From positions 1 through 16,432 of the forward strand of contig CAKQDG010000045.1 in NCBI GenBank assembly GCA_934219025.1: a stretch of DNA of 16,432 nucleotides, in the 5' to 3' direction. The notes beneath the pieces are model-generated. The model did not search any database and was not told the DNA's origin. It saw only the letters and a program-made list of their open reading frames with translations. Source of the stretch: an uncultured Prevotella sp. (lineage in GTDB: Bacteria; Bacteroidota; Bacteroidia; Bacteroidales; Bacteroidaceae). Below, piece by piece: positions 7,160 through 15,964 of this stretch (positions are counted from its first letter, which is position 1; every line of letters starts with the position of its first letter). A program made the position numbers and the translations under genes.

Positions 7160-10100
7160 ATGAAAAGATGCATTTCATTAATGGCTTTGGCAGCGGCTTT
7201 ATTGTCGCTATCGCCTTTGCCAGCCGCAGCCCAGCGATATGAACGGGCTACGGCAAGCTTTGCCAATTCGCCGCAAAAGGCGAGCTACCTTTTGCAGGTG
7301 CCGTTTGAATTCGGCATACAGTCAAAATCAGAATTTGATATGCTCACGCTTGAGGCATCGGCAAATTCAAACAAGTGGTATTTCGTTTCAAGCTACAAGG
7401 CTATGGGAACACCCTCGCCCAAAAGGGTAGACGGAGCCTACCGCGATGTTGACAGCTGGGCTTTCCTGCCAGGGGCAGTATTTACAAAGGCAGACAACAG
7501 CTATGAGCTGTCGTTCGACCAGTTTGGCAACATGTCGTTCGACTATTCAAGCATTGAAGTGTGGATAGGCACTTCGGCAACTGCCGGCGGAATGGTGACC
7601 AAGATTGGAACCGTGGACAATTTTCAGAACAACATGAACAAAGACCCCGCCGTGAGGCAGAAGTTCAAATTCGGTTTGCCTGGTGGAGTTGCCGGAACAT
7701 ATTATATAGGTTTCCATTGCATAACAACCGCCGAGCAAGACGGATGGAGCTATATAAACAACATTGCCGTGAGCGAGACAACATCAAGTTCGGCGGCACC
7801 AGCCACTGTGGTTGATGCCCAGGTGAAAGCCGCCGACAAGGGAGCATTGAGTGCAAACGTGAGCTTCAAGATGCCTACCGTGGACATGGCGAACAGCCCG
7901 CTGCCAACTGATGCGAAGCTTACAGCCGTGGTGAAGTCGGAAGTAGACACGAAAACAGTTGAGGCACTGCCTGGCGCAGACGTCAGCATTGATGTTGCCA
8001 CGAAGCAGGGCGACAACACAATCACCGTGCAGATAAACAACGAGAAGGAAGGTACGCCGTACGAATATAAAGTGTACACCGGCGAGGTGTTGCCGATGCG
8101 CGTGCACAATCTTGCAGGCGTGCTCTCGCGCGACAACATGACCTACACCCTTACTTGGACCGCCCCGACAGAGGGCAAGGACGGGGGCTATGTGGATTAC
8201 GACAACCTGGACTACGACATATATCTGTATAATCAGCAAAAAGACGACTACGAGTATCTTGCAACTGCCGGCAAGCAGAAGACCTACACCTATTCTCTTG
8301 CAAAAGGCGAAAAGCTTCGCACTGTGCGGCTGGGCGTATTTGCACGCAATTCTGCCGGAACGAGCGACGACCGCATAAACTATGTGGACCAAGACCACGT
8401 GTATGTGGCAGATATGGTGGGCGAACCATATCAACTGCCGGTTGTAGAAGATTTTGAAAACCAGGACATCAAATATTCACCGATACGCATCATGTATCCC
8501 AACGAAGATTATCGCGGACGCTGGCAGATACAAGACCCTACAGACATCCTTGCCGATGATAACCATTCCGCCCTCGTGGGTTGGGACCCATTGACCGAAG
8601 ACCCAACGATGGGGCGCATCGCCATAGCAAAATTCTCCACGCTCGGCAAGTCGGCACAGGCTTTCTCAGTAAGACTCCTGAAGTATATCGGCTATTCATC
8701 CACAATGACATTCTATGTTGCCGACTACGACACCGATCCTGACAACCTGTATAAAATAGGTGAAGTGAACTGCAACGACGGCAACGAAACGGCATGGGCC
8801 GACTACACATTCCCTATCCCCGAAAAATTCATGAACAAGGAGTGGATTCAGATTATCGTGGATGCGAAATATGATGAATACAACTATATGTATGCCATAG
8901 ACAGGTATAATATCTCTTCCACACATGCCAAAGACCTCTCTGTGGTGGGCGTGAGCGGTCCGCAGGCTCTCGAGATATCCTCAACAGGCGAATACAAGGC
9001 CGAGGTGTACAACATCGGTACGAGCTCTGCCACAGCCAAGGGTACGTTTGATGTAGTCTACGACAACACCACCGTTGCACGCTCCCTTTCAACAGATGAG
9101 CAGACAATAAAGTCTGGCGACAAATACGTGTTCAACTACAAGTACACTCCGCTTGCCGACGACTACGGCAAAGACGTGAGCATACGCTTCACGCTGACCG
9201 GCGACGACGAGGACATGACAAACAACAGCAGCGAACAGTCTGTTGCAGTGCGCCTGTCAGAAACGCCAGTCGTAACCACCCTTGCTGCCACAGCCACAAG
9301 CAGCGGCGTGCAGCTCACATGGCAGCAGCCACAGCTCAATAAAACACTGGCATCTTCGTTTGAAGAAGATGAACAATTCTCTTACGGAAACAATATCGAC
9401 GGATTCACAAACTACGACGGGGATGGAAAGACAGTGTGCAAGTTCAGCAGTCTGACCATGCCAAACGAAGCCCTGCCAAAGGCCTTCATGGTGGTGAACC
9501 CACAGCAGATTGGCGCAACAGACCTTGACGCACACACCGGCAACCAGTATCTTATGGCTATATGCCCGGACGAAGTAAACGGAGTATATCCGGCTGCCGA
9601 CGACTGGCTCATATCGCCCGAGGTGAAAGGTGGAAGCCTGTTCTCGTTCTGGATGGATATCATCAACGAGAAATATCCCGAAAGCGTGATAATAAAGTAT
9701 TCTGCAACCGACACGCAGCCCACGAGTTTCAAGACTCTTGACAACGGCAAAATCCTGAAATTCAAGAAGGGATGGCAGAAATATGAATACGCATTGCCGG
9801 AAGATGCAAAATATGTGGCAGTAAACTATGTGAGCCAAGACCAGTTCGGTATTCTCGTCGATGATATAAAATATGTATCGGCAACAGAATTCCACCGTGT
9901 ATCAGCCTACAACGTTTACCGTAACGGAAAGAAAATCGGCACAACCGACAATACCTTTACAGCCAACTGCACATACACCGACAACGTGGCAACTTCCGGC
10001 GCATACGACTATCAGATAAGCGTTGTTGCCGACGAAGAATACGGACTGTCGAACACCGCACACATAGACTTTGTGCCTACGGCAATAAACAACGCCAGTG

Positions 10101-10222
10101 CAGACAACACGGCTGTTTCGGGAATATATTTGCCAAACGGAATGAAGACAAACAAACTGCAGCCGGGAGTGAATATCGTGAGGATGAGCGACGGAACAAC
10201 AAAGAAGGTTGCCGGCAAATAG
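7160..10222 (+). CDS. Secreted multidomain adhesin-like protein with T9SS sorting tail
   Basis: The 1020-aa protein is an exported, probably surface-attached polypeptide. The ATG at 7160 starts a clear Sec signal peptide (MKRCISLMALAAALLSLSPLPAAAQ); an in-frame ATG at 6971 lies ahead of the promoter and is rejected. A jelly-roll-like region (about 45-210) is followed by Ig/Fn3-like segments (about 220-425). A choice-of-anchor/MAM-like module (about 428-590) begins VVEDFENQD. A CARDB-like segment (about 590-697) follows. An Fn3 start (VQLTWQQPQ, about 699-730) is then interrupted by a cleaved-adhesin-type module (about 732-905, with SSFEE, DDWLISPEV and ILVDDIKYV) and resumes at YNVYRNGKKIGTT. 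The last 35 residues, GIYLPNGMK...GVNIVRMSDG, resemble a short T9SS type A sorting domain. No protease motif is visible. An M6 protease gene follows. The architecture is secure in outline; the ligand is unknown. Confidence 0.87.
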   Translation: MKRCISLMALAAALLSLSPLPAAAQRYERATASFANSPQKASYLLQVPFEFGIQSKSEFDMLTLEASANSNKWYFVSSYKAMGTPSPKRVDGAYRDVDSWAFLPGAVFTKADNSYELSFDQFGNMSFDYSSIEVWIGTSATAGGMVTKIGTVDNFQNNMNKDPAVRQKFKFGLPGGVAGTYYIGFHCITTAEQDGWSYINNIAVSETTSSSAAPATVVDAQVKAADKGALSANVSFKMPTVDMANSPLPTDAKLTAVVKSEVDTKTVEALPGADVSIDVATKQGDNTITVQINNEKEGTPYEYKVYTGEVLPMRVHNLAGVLSRDNMTYTLTWTAPTEGKDGGYVDYDNLDYDIYLYNQQKDDYEYLATAGKQKTYTYSLAKGEKLRTVRLGVFARNSAGTSDDRINYVDQDHVYVADMVGEPYQLPVVEDFENQDIKYSPIRIMYPNEDYRGRWQIQDPTDILADDNHSALVGWDPLTEDPTMGRIAIAKFSTLGKSAQAFSVRLLKYIGYSSTMTFYVADYDTDPDNLYKIGEVNCNDGNETAWADYTFPIPEKFMNKEWIQIIVDAKYDEYNYMYAIDRYNISSTHAKDLSVVGVSGPQALEISSTGEYKAEVYNIGTSSATAKGTFDVVYDNTTVARSLSTDEQTIKSGDKYVFNYKYTPLADDYGKDVSIRFTLTGDDEDMTNNSSEQSVAVRLSETPVVTTLAATATSSGVQLTWQQPQLNKTLASSFEEDEQFSYGNNIDGFTNYDGDGKTVCKFSSLTMPNEALPKAFMVVNPQQIGATDLDAHTGNQYLMAICPDEVNGVYPAADDWLISPEVKGGSLFSFWMDIINEKYPESVIIKYSATDTQPTSFKTLDNGKILKFKKGWQKYEYALPEDAKYVAVNYVSQDQFGILVDDIKYVSATEFHRVSAYNVYRNGKKIGTTDNTFTANCTYTDNVATSGAYDYQISVVADEEYGLSNTAHIDFVPTAINNASADNTAVSGIYLPNGMKTNKLQPGVNIVRMSDGTTKKVAGK

Positions 10223-10272
10223 TCCACACGATTTGACAACAACGGATTTAACATCCGCAAAGTTATAGATTA

Positions 10273-10332
10273 AAGACCGCAAATATTTGCAGAAGTAAAA
10301 ATTTCTGCATATATTTGCGGTCTTACTTTTTT
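10273..10332 (+). terminator. Terminator hairpin after the adhesin-like gene
   Basis: A long hairpin pairs 10273-10294 with 10303-10324: 21 base pairs and one T-T mismatch, closing an 8-nt loop. It is followed by six T at 10327-10332. It starts 50 nt after the adhesin stop. Its arms overlap a consensus promoter for the next gene. Confidence 0.85.
10286..10317 (+). promoter_or_regulatory. Promoter of the M6 protease gene, inside the terminator hairpin
   Basis: TTTG at 10286-10289, a 20-nt spacer, then TATATTTG at 10310-10317 form an exact match to the Bacteroidota promoter consensus. Each box sits in a different arm of the hairpin. Transcription would start near 10323-10325, leaving a short leader of about 22-25 nt before the ATG at 10347. 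Confidence 0.72.
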
Positions 10333-10346
10333 CTAATAATATTGTT

Positions 10347-12938
10347 ATGAACAAACGAACAACATCTCTTGCAGTTGCCGCAATGGTAGCTGCTTCAGCA
10401 CTGGCAATACCGGCGCGCCCCATTAAGCATCAAGTGAGACAAGCCGACGGCACCACGCTGACGATAACGGTGCGCGGCGACGAAAACTTCCACTTCACTT
10501 GCACTGAGGATGGTATGCCCGTAGTGAAAAACTCTAACGGCACATATTGTTATGCAAAACTCACGGCTGCCGGCATCATGGCCACAAGCCAAATTGCCCA
10601 TAACGCAGAGCAACGCAACGGCGAAGAACTGTCGTTTCTGAAGTCATACGACAAAGAGGCTTCTGCCATTCGCTCGCTCGGCAAGGAAAAAGCACAGCAG
10701 CGCAACGCTTCGAGAATGGCACGGCTGATGAAACGCGGCACAGTGGATAACCAGGGAAGAGCAAAAGTGCAGCAGAAAGACATGGCAGGAGCTTGGGGAG
10801 GCGAAGGCATAGGAGTAACAGGAAAACGGAAAGGTCTCGTCATACTTGTGAACTTCAAAGACAAGAAGATGCAGTCCAAGCACTCGCTTGAAGAATGGAA
10901 AAGCTATTTCAACGAAGAGGGATATTCAAAAATGGGAAACTCAGGTTCTGTGCATGATTATTTCAAGGCGCAGAGCTACGGACAGTTCGACCTTGAATTT
11001 GATGTGGTCGGACCTGTAACGGTTTCGAAGAATATGGCAGCCTATGGCGGAAACGATGCCTCTGGCAATGACAAAGACCCTGCCGGAATGGTTTACGAGG
11101 CATGCAAACTCGTAGATTCCCAGGTGAACTTTGCCGACTACGACTGGGACGGCGACGGCATAGTGGACCAGGTATATCTTATCTATGCCGGCTATGGCGA
11201 AGCCTCGGCATACGACGTATATCCCGAAACAATATGGCAACACGAATGGAACCTGGCTTCTGCGGGATATTCGCTAAACCTTGACGGAGTGAATATAGAC
11301 ACCTATGGATGCTCATCCGAGTTGATAGGATATACGGGAACTGATATGGACGGCATCGGCACGGCATGTCATGAGTTCAGCCACTGTCTGGGACTCCCTG
11401 ATATATACGACACCGACTATTCTGGAGGCTTCGGTATGGGCAACTGGGATGTTATGGATGCAGGATCGTATGCTGGCGACGGCTACAAACCTGTAGGCTA
11501 CAACACTTATGAGAAATGGGTGAGCGGATGGATGCAACCAACCGAATTGAAGTCGGCTTGCTTCGTGAAAAACCTCAAGCCACTGTCCGAATCGCCAGAG
11601 TCATACATCATTTATAATGACAATACGCCTACTGAATATTATCTGCTCGAAAACCGCCAGCTCAAGGGCACAGACACCGAGCTTCCGGCACACGGCATGC
11701 TTGTGATTCATGTGGACTACAGCAAAAGCGCTTGGGAAAACAATGGCGTGAACGACCTGAAGAGTCATCAGCGCTTTACCATCGTTCCGGCGGACAACAA
11801 ACTGACAGAAAATGACGAGACTGGCGACACTTATCCAGGCACAAGCCGCAACACGTCGCTCACCGACGAATCTACTCCGGCAGCGACGCTTTTCAATGCA
11901 AACAGCGACGGAAGAAAATTCCTTGGCAAACCTGTTACGGAAATCGCTGAAAACGAGGGACAGATATCATTCACGTTTATGGGCGGCGAGACAATAGACA
12001 CTCCGCAAAATCCGACGACGGCATCGGTAACCGACAACTCCTTTACAGCTCAGTGGGCAGATGTGGAAGGAGCGGAATCATACAACCTGCAAATCAGGAA
12101 GAAGTCTGACAAGCCGGCAGCTGACGAGGCGGGCAAAGTGATAGAAGACCTGACGGAGTGGGGAAGTGGGATGACCGGCGACAGCAACAGCGACATCTCC
12201 TCGAAACTCGACAGCAAGATGAAGAATATGGGATGGACCGGCTCGAAAGTGTATGAATGTCCGGGAATGGCAAAACTCGGCAGCAGCAAGGTTGCCGGAT
12301 ATCTTGTGTCGCCTACGGTGTCAGAGCTCTCTACAGCCCATGCAACAATAAGGCTGCAAGCAAAAAAATACGGCACCGACGATTCTCAGATTACCGTTTC
12401 GCTGCTCAACACACAGGGAGAGGCTGTTGCATCTGCCCAAGTTGCGGCAGACGGCACGATGAAGACCGTTGCGATAGAGAATCCTACGGAAAACAACTAC
12501 AAGGTGAAAATTGCACCGAAGAAACGCTGCTATGTGGAGTATATCGGCATATACGATGGAGAGTTTACCGACGATGACTTTGCCGATGCCGACAATGCTC
12601 CGAAACTGTTGCTCGGCTTGAAGGCCCCCGAGGTGAAGACAGGAATAACGGGAAACTCATATACCTTTGCAGAACTTGAAGCCGGCGATTATCAATGGCG
12701 CGTTCAGGCGGTGAAGGGCAACGTGCTGTCGGATTGGACGCCATGGCAAGATGTAACCATAAAAACTCCTGCAAGCATCGGGCACGTGGCATTTTCTGCA
12801 GATACTCTGATTGACGTTTATACCGTTTCCGGCACCTATGCAGGAAAAATGACCTGTTCGGATTTCTTCCGTTCGCCACTGGCAAGCGGCACATACATAC
12901 TGAAGAGTGCACATTCAACTGTAGTAACGGTGAAATAA
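10347..12938 (+). CDS. Secreted M6-family metalloprotease with T9SS sorting tail
   Basis: The 863-aa product is a zinc endopeptidase of the immune-inhibitor-A-like M6 family, exported through Sec and probably T9SS. A signal peptide (about 1-20, ending SALA) precedes an M6-type propeptide (QADGTTLTITVRGDENFHF). The catalytic domain begins near residue 162 (KGLVILVNF). A DxDxDGDG-like probable calcium site spans D264-D274. The zinc motif HEFSHCLGLPD has H342, E343, H346, G349 and D352, and a Met-turn candidate M370 lies in NWDVMDAGSY, so all key residues are present. An Fn3 start (about 552-590) is interrupted by a jelly-roll-like module (about 591-750) and resumes at GDYQWRVQAVKG (about 772-805). 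The tail IDVYTVSGTYAGK...LASGTYILKS resembles a T9SS type A sorting domain. It follows the adhesin-like gene, whose domain plan it partly shares. The protease call is firm; the substrate is unknown. Confidence 0.93.
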   Translation: MNKRTTSLAVAAMVAASALAIPARPIKHQVRQADGTTLTITVRGDENFHFTCTEDGMPVVKNSNGTYCYAKLTAAGIMATSQIAHNAEQRNGEELSFLKSYDKEASAIRSLGKEKAQQRNASRMARLMKRGTVDNQGRAKVQQKDMAGAWGGEGIGVTGKRKGLVILVNFKDKKMQSKHSLEEWKSYFNEEGYSKMGNSGSVHDYFKAQSYGQFDLEFDVVGPVTVSKNMAAYGGNDASGNDKDPAGMVYEACKLVDSQVNFADYDWDGDGIVDQVYLIYAGYGEASAYDVYPETIWQHEWNLASAGYSLNLDGVNIDTYGCSSELIGYTGTDMDGIGTACHEFSHCLGLPDIYDTDYSGGFGMGNWDVMDAGSYAGDGYKPVGYNTYEKWVSGWMQPTELKSACFVKNLKPLSESPESYIIYNDNTPTEYYLLENRQLKGTDTELPAHGMLVIHVDYSKSAWENNGVNDLKSHQRFTIVPADNKLTENDETGDTYPGTSRNTSLTDESTPAATLFNANSDGRKFLGKPVTEIAENEGQISFTFMGGETIDTPQNPTTASVTDNSFTAQWADVEGAESYNLQIRKKSDKPAADEAGKVIEDLTEWGSGMTGDSNSDISSKLDSKMKNMGWTGSKVYECPGMAKLGSSKVAGYLVSPTVSELSTAHATIRLQAKKYGTDDSQITVSLLNTQGEAVASAQVAADGTMKTVAIENPTENNYKVKIAPKKRCYVEYIGIYDGEFTDDDFADADNAPKLLLGLKAPEVKTGITGNSYTFAELEAGDYQWRVQAVKGNVLSDWTPWQDVTIKTPASIGHVAFSADTLIDVYTVSGTYAGKMTCSDFFRSPLASGTYILKSAHSTVVTVK

Positions 12939-12960
12939 ACCGGCAGCGCATGCAACAACA

Positions 12961-13006
12961 AAAAGCCCCGTAATGCAAACATTCTTGCATACGGGGCTTT
13001 AATTTT
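12961..13006. terminator. Bidirectional terminator between the protease gene and pyk
   Basis: AAAGCCCCGT plus ATGCAA pairs with TTGCAT plus ACGGGGCTTT (12962-12978 with 12985-13000), giving 16 bp with one bulged A and a 6-nt loop. On the plus strand AATTTT follows. On the minus strand the arm ends in four T then GTTG, 34-40 nt past the pyk stop. It lies between two convergent genes and likely serves both. Confidence 0.88.
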
Positions 13007-13039
13007 ATAAACTGTATATAATGAATTCTGAAATTCTTA

Positions 13040-14482
13040 TCAAGGCCTCATCATGTTAGGCAGGGTGTAGTCCTTGGTGAATATGTCAGACACCTTGTCA
13101 ATTTCAAGGAATGTGGTGCCACCGCCACGGCCAAAGCTTCCGCTAAGGTATGCAATTTTGTCGTCCATGTTCAGATAGCCCTTCTGACGAAGCATACGCA
13201 AGGCGGCAATAAACTGGTCTTGCGGCTGCAACTTCTCGTGCTGATAAACGGGAATTACGCCATAGCTGAGGGCGAGCAAACGCTGAGTGCGCTCCTTCAC
13301 ACAGATGGCGAGCACAGGGTTTGGACCGCGGAATGCGGCAAGGTTGCGAGCCGTGCGGCCATTAACGCTGTCGGTAATGATGCCACGCACGTTCAAGCGC
13401 TCCGTAGCCTCGATAGCCTGCTTTGAAAGGAATTCGCTAACATTGCAGTTTTCGCTCAGCGGCACCGGGATGTCGTTTTCGCGCATCTTGTCCTTTTCGG
13501 CCTGTTCAGCAATGGCGGCCATTGTCTTGACTGCCTCAACAGGATATTTGCCCGAAGCCGTCTCGCCGCTAAGCATCAGAGCGTCAGTGCGGTAATAGAT
13601 GGCATTGGCGATATCGGTAACCTCGGCACGTGTAGGGCGCGGGTTGTTAATCATTGTGTGGAGCATCTGTGTTGCCACAATCACCGGCTTCTTTGCCTGG
13701 ATACATTTCTTGATGATCATTCGCTGAATACCCGGAATGCGCTCGATAGGCACTTCGATACCAAGGTCGCCGCGGGCAATCATTATGCCGTATGAAGCCT
13801 CGATAATCTCGTCGATATTGTCCACACCCTCCTGGTTTTCGATTTTCGAAATAATCTTTATCTCGCTGTTGTGCTCGTCGAGAATCTTCTGCACGGCCAT
13901 CACGTCTTCCTTGCTGCGCACGAAAGAGTGGGCAATGAAATCGATGTCCTCCTCGATGGCAAGCAGGATATTGTTTTTGTCCTTCTCGGTAAGAGCAGGC
14001 AGGTCGATATGCTCGCCCGGCACGTTCACGCTCTTCTTAGAACCGAGCATACCGTCGTTCTGCACTTCCACGTACAGTGCATCTGCATCTTTCTCTACAA
14101 CCTTCATGTCGAGCTCTCCGTCGTCAAAGAGTACATCGTCGCCAACTTTCACGTCGTTTACGAAATTCGGGTATGAAACGTTGATGCTGTCGTGTGTTGT
14201 CTCCTCGGTGTTGTGCCCGTAGATTTTCACTCTCTCGCCGGTTTTATACTGGATGGGGATGTCAGTTCCGGTGGTTCTCACCTCCGGTCCTTTTGTATCT
14301 ATCAGGATGCCGATATGTTTAGACACCTTTCTCGTGTTACGGATAATCTCGCGGATGCCATCCGGAGTAGCGTGTGCGGTGTTCATTCTAACCACATTCA
14401 CGCCAGCAAGGAAGAGCTGGCGGATAAAATCCACACCGCATCTGCGGTCGCTGATTGAAGCTACAATCTTAGTTTGTTTCAT
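13040..14482 (-). CDS. pyk: Pyruvate kinase
   Basis: This cytosolic glycolytic enzyme transfers phosphate from phosphoenolpyruvate to ADP, giving pyruvate and ATP. The start chosen is the ATG at 14482 (MKQTKIVASI, 480 aa). The frame stays open upstream to 14569, but that segment holds the probable -7 box and adds non-family residues. The barrel holds R32 in VRMNTAH, the catalytic K213 in IISKIENQEG, the metal ligand D239 in IMIARGDLGIEVP, and T271 in VIVATQML. The B domain lies at about residues 70-165. The C-terminal domain, about 340-480, carries the allosteric region. All core catalytic residues are present. VRMNTAHA (for the usual RLNFSHG) and ATQMLHTM (for ATQMLESM/DSM) are departures from the E. 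coli form. It sits 103 nt downstream of dinB and appears to have its own promoter. Confidence 0.97.
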   Translation of the reverse strand: MKQTKIVASISDRRCGVDFIRQLFLAGVNVVRMNTAHATPDGIREIIRNTRKVSKHIGILIDTKGPEVRTTGTDIPIQYKTGERVKIYGHNTEETTHDSINVSYPNFVNDVKVGDDVLFDDGELDMKVVEKDADALYVEVQNDGMLGSKKSVNVPGEHIDLPALTEKDKNNILLAIEEDIDFIAHSFVRSKEDVMAVQKILDEHNSEIKIISKIENQEGVDNIDEIIEASYGIMIARGDLGIEVPIERIPGIQRMIIKKCIQAKKPVIVATQMLHTMINNPRPTRAEVTDIANAIYYRTDALMLSGETASGKYPVEAVKTMAAIAEQAEKDKMRENDIPVPLSENCNVSEFLSKQAIEATERLNVRGIITDSVNGRTARNLAAFRGPNPVLAICVKERTQRLLALSYGVIPVYQHEKLQPQDQFIAALRMLRQKGYLNMDDKIAYLSGSFGRGGGTTFLEIDKVSDIFTKDYTLPNMMRP

Positions 14483-14513
14483 ACGGAAATATAAGTTATC
14501 TTGTTTTTTGCCG

Positions 14514-14521
14514 CAAAGATA
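14514..14521 (-). promoter_or_regulatory. Probable -7 box for pyk
   Basis: On the minus strand the sequence reads TATCTTTG, a match to TAnnTTTG. It lies 31 nt ahead of the ATG at 14482, giving a leader of about 25 nt. No good TTTG is seen at -33. It decides the start: the longer frame beginning at 14569 would need to be transcribed from further upstream. Confidence 0.6.
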
Positions 14522-14585
14522 CGAAACAAATTTCTTTTTTTCGTAAGCCTTGCCGAATATTTTAGCCAAAGCTACTCAAACGATT

Positions 14586-15677
14586 TCATTTCCACTCCTC
14601 AAACTGCAGTTCGCCTTCAACCCATTTTGGGGTTACGTTTGCGTTGCCGGGATTTGAAACGCTCAGGCCTATAAGCCTTATCGTCTTGCCCGTCAGGTCT
14701 ATTTGTGTCATCAGGTCCTTGGCAAGAGGCAGGATGTCTTTCTTCCGGCATAGGGGCTTGCCCACAGAAACGCTCCGTGTGATGTTTGTGAAATCCGAGA
14801 ATTTCACTTTCAGCGTGAGGGTGCGCCCGCGAAACTGGCTTTTCTCTATTCTCCTTTCCAGCTCCAGCACCGTGTGGTAGAGTTCGATTACGATGGCAGA
14901 CTTCAGTGTCAAGTCTTCAAGAAACGTGTGCTCGCAGCCCACAGATTTTCTTGTGCGCTCGTTTACCACCGGCCTGTTGTCTATGCCGCGGGCAAAGTTG
15001 AAGAACACCGGACCGGCTTTTCCGAACACTTCGGTGAGATGCGTGAGAGAGCACTCGCGCAGCTGTCTGCCGTTGAACACTCCTATTTTGTGCATTGTCT
15101 GTAGCGTTTTCGGTCCCACGCCCCAGAAGTCTTCCACCGGGAGATTGCTGATAAAATCGAGTGCACGTTCCGGATGGATCACAAAAATGCCGTCAGGCTT
15201 GCGATAGTCGGAAGCAATCTTTGCAAGAAACTTGTTGTATGAGATTCCGGCACTTGCCGTAAGGTTTAGTTCCTCTCTAATTGCCGCTTTTATTTCTTTT
15301 GCAATGTCTATGGCCAGTTCTATTCCTTTTTTATTTTCGGTAACATCCAGAAAAGCCTCGTCGATGGAAATAGGCTCTATCATATCCGTGTATCTCTGGA
15401 AAATGCTGTGTACATGTCTTGACACATCCTTGTAGACATCAAATCTGCACGGCACTACAATCAAGTCGCGGCATATCTGCTTTGCCTTGGCCATTGGCAT
15501 GGCAGAGTGCACCCCAAAGCGCCTTGCCTCGTAGCTCGCGGTAGACACCACGCCACGCGGTCCGTCAAACCCCACGGCCAGAGGTTTGCCGCGCAGTTCC
15601 GGATTGTCTCTTTGTTCCACCGAAGCAAAGAAAGCATCCATGTCGATATGAATAATCTTGCGATATTTGGAGTCCAT
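14586..15677 (-). CDS. dinB: DNA polymerase IV (Y-family translesion polymerase)
   Basis: This enzyme copies past damaged bases with low fidelity and without proofreading. The start is the ATG at 15677 (363 aa, MDSKYRKIIHIDMDAFFASV). A TTG immediately before it is also in frame but is a less likely start. The palm contains the metal-binding D12 in IDMDAFF and D106-E107 in SIDEAFLD. F17 is the expected steric gate against ribonucleotides. SYEARRFGVHSAMP is the conserved fingers motif. The helix-hairpin-helix thumb reads FWGVGPKTLQTMHKIGV (about residues 186-202). The little-finger domain (about 240-350) includes RKSVGCEHTF and RTLTLKVKFSDF. Length and motifs are normal for the family. It lies upstream of pyk on the same strand with no clear terminator between them, so some read-through is possible. 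No LexA-type operator was recognised. Confidence 0.97.
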   Translation of the reverse strand: MDSKYRKIIHIDMDAFFASVEQRDNPELRGKPLAVGFDGPRGVVSTASYEARRFGVHSAMPMAKAKQICRDLIVVPCRFDVYKDVSRHVHSIFQRYTDMIEPISIDEAFLDVTENKKGIELAIDIAKEIKAAIREELNLTASAGISYNKFLAKIASDYRKPDGIFVIHPERALDFISNLPVEDFWGVGPKTLQTMHKIGVFNGRQLRECSLTHLTEVFGKAGPVFFNFARGIDNRPVVNERTRKSVGCEHTFLEDLTLKSAIVIELYHTVLELERRIEKSQFRGRTLTLKVKFSDFTNITRSVSVGKPLCRKKDILPLAKDLMTQIDLTGKTIRLIGLSVSNPGNANVTPKWVEGELQFEEWK

Positions 15678-15721
15678 CAAATTTAACTTGAATATTATTA
15701 AGAGCCAAAACTTATTTTCTG

Positions 15722-15729
15722 CAAAAATA
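15722..15729 (-). promoter_or_regulatory. Probable -7 box for dinB
   Basis: On the minus strand TATTTTTG fits TAnnTTTG. An ATTG lies 22 nt further upstream, slightly outside the usual 19-21 spacing. The leader to the ATG at 15677 would be about 40 nt. Confidence 0.5.
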
Positions 15730-15964
15730 ATGCAAACAGAGAGTAGAATATCAATATTTTGCTTTCATTAACAAAATGCACTTAACGTTTTAACACTCCG
15801 ATTTTTCCACTCCTGATGGCTAATCGCATTTAATCTGCAAAAGTCGTTGAATGGAAAAAGATGTTTATTCATTGTTTGACAACCAAATATTTGCTTTTTT
15901 CGTGATAATTTACATATTTTAGGTGTGAAAGACCAGAAACTGACATCATGTAAACGCTGTTCTC

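Noticed and set aside
14483..14569. Upstream in-frame extension of pyruvate kinase (29 codons)
   Set aside because: It carries the TATCTTTG box and A/T-rich non-family residues. The enzyme family begins at MKQTKIVASI.
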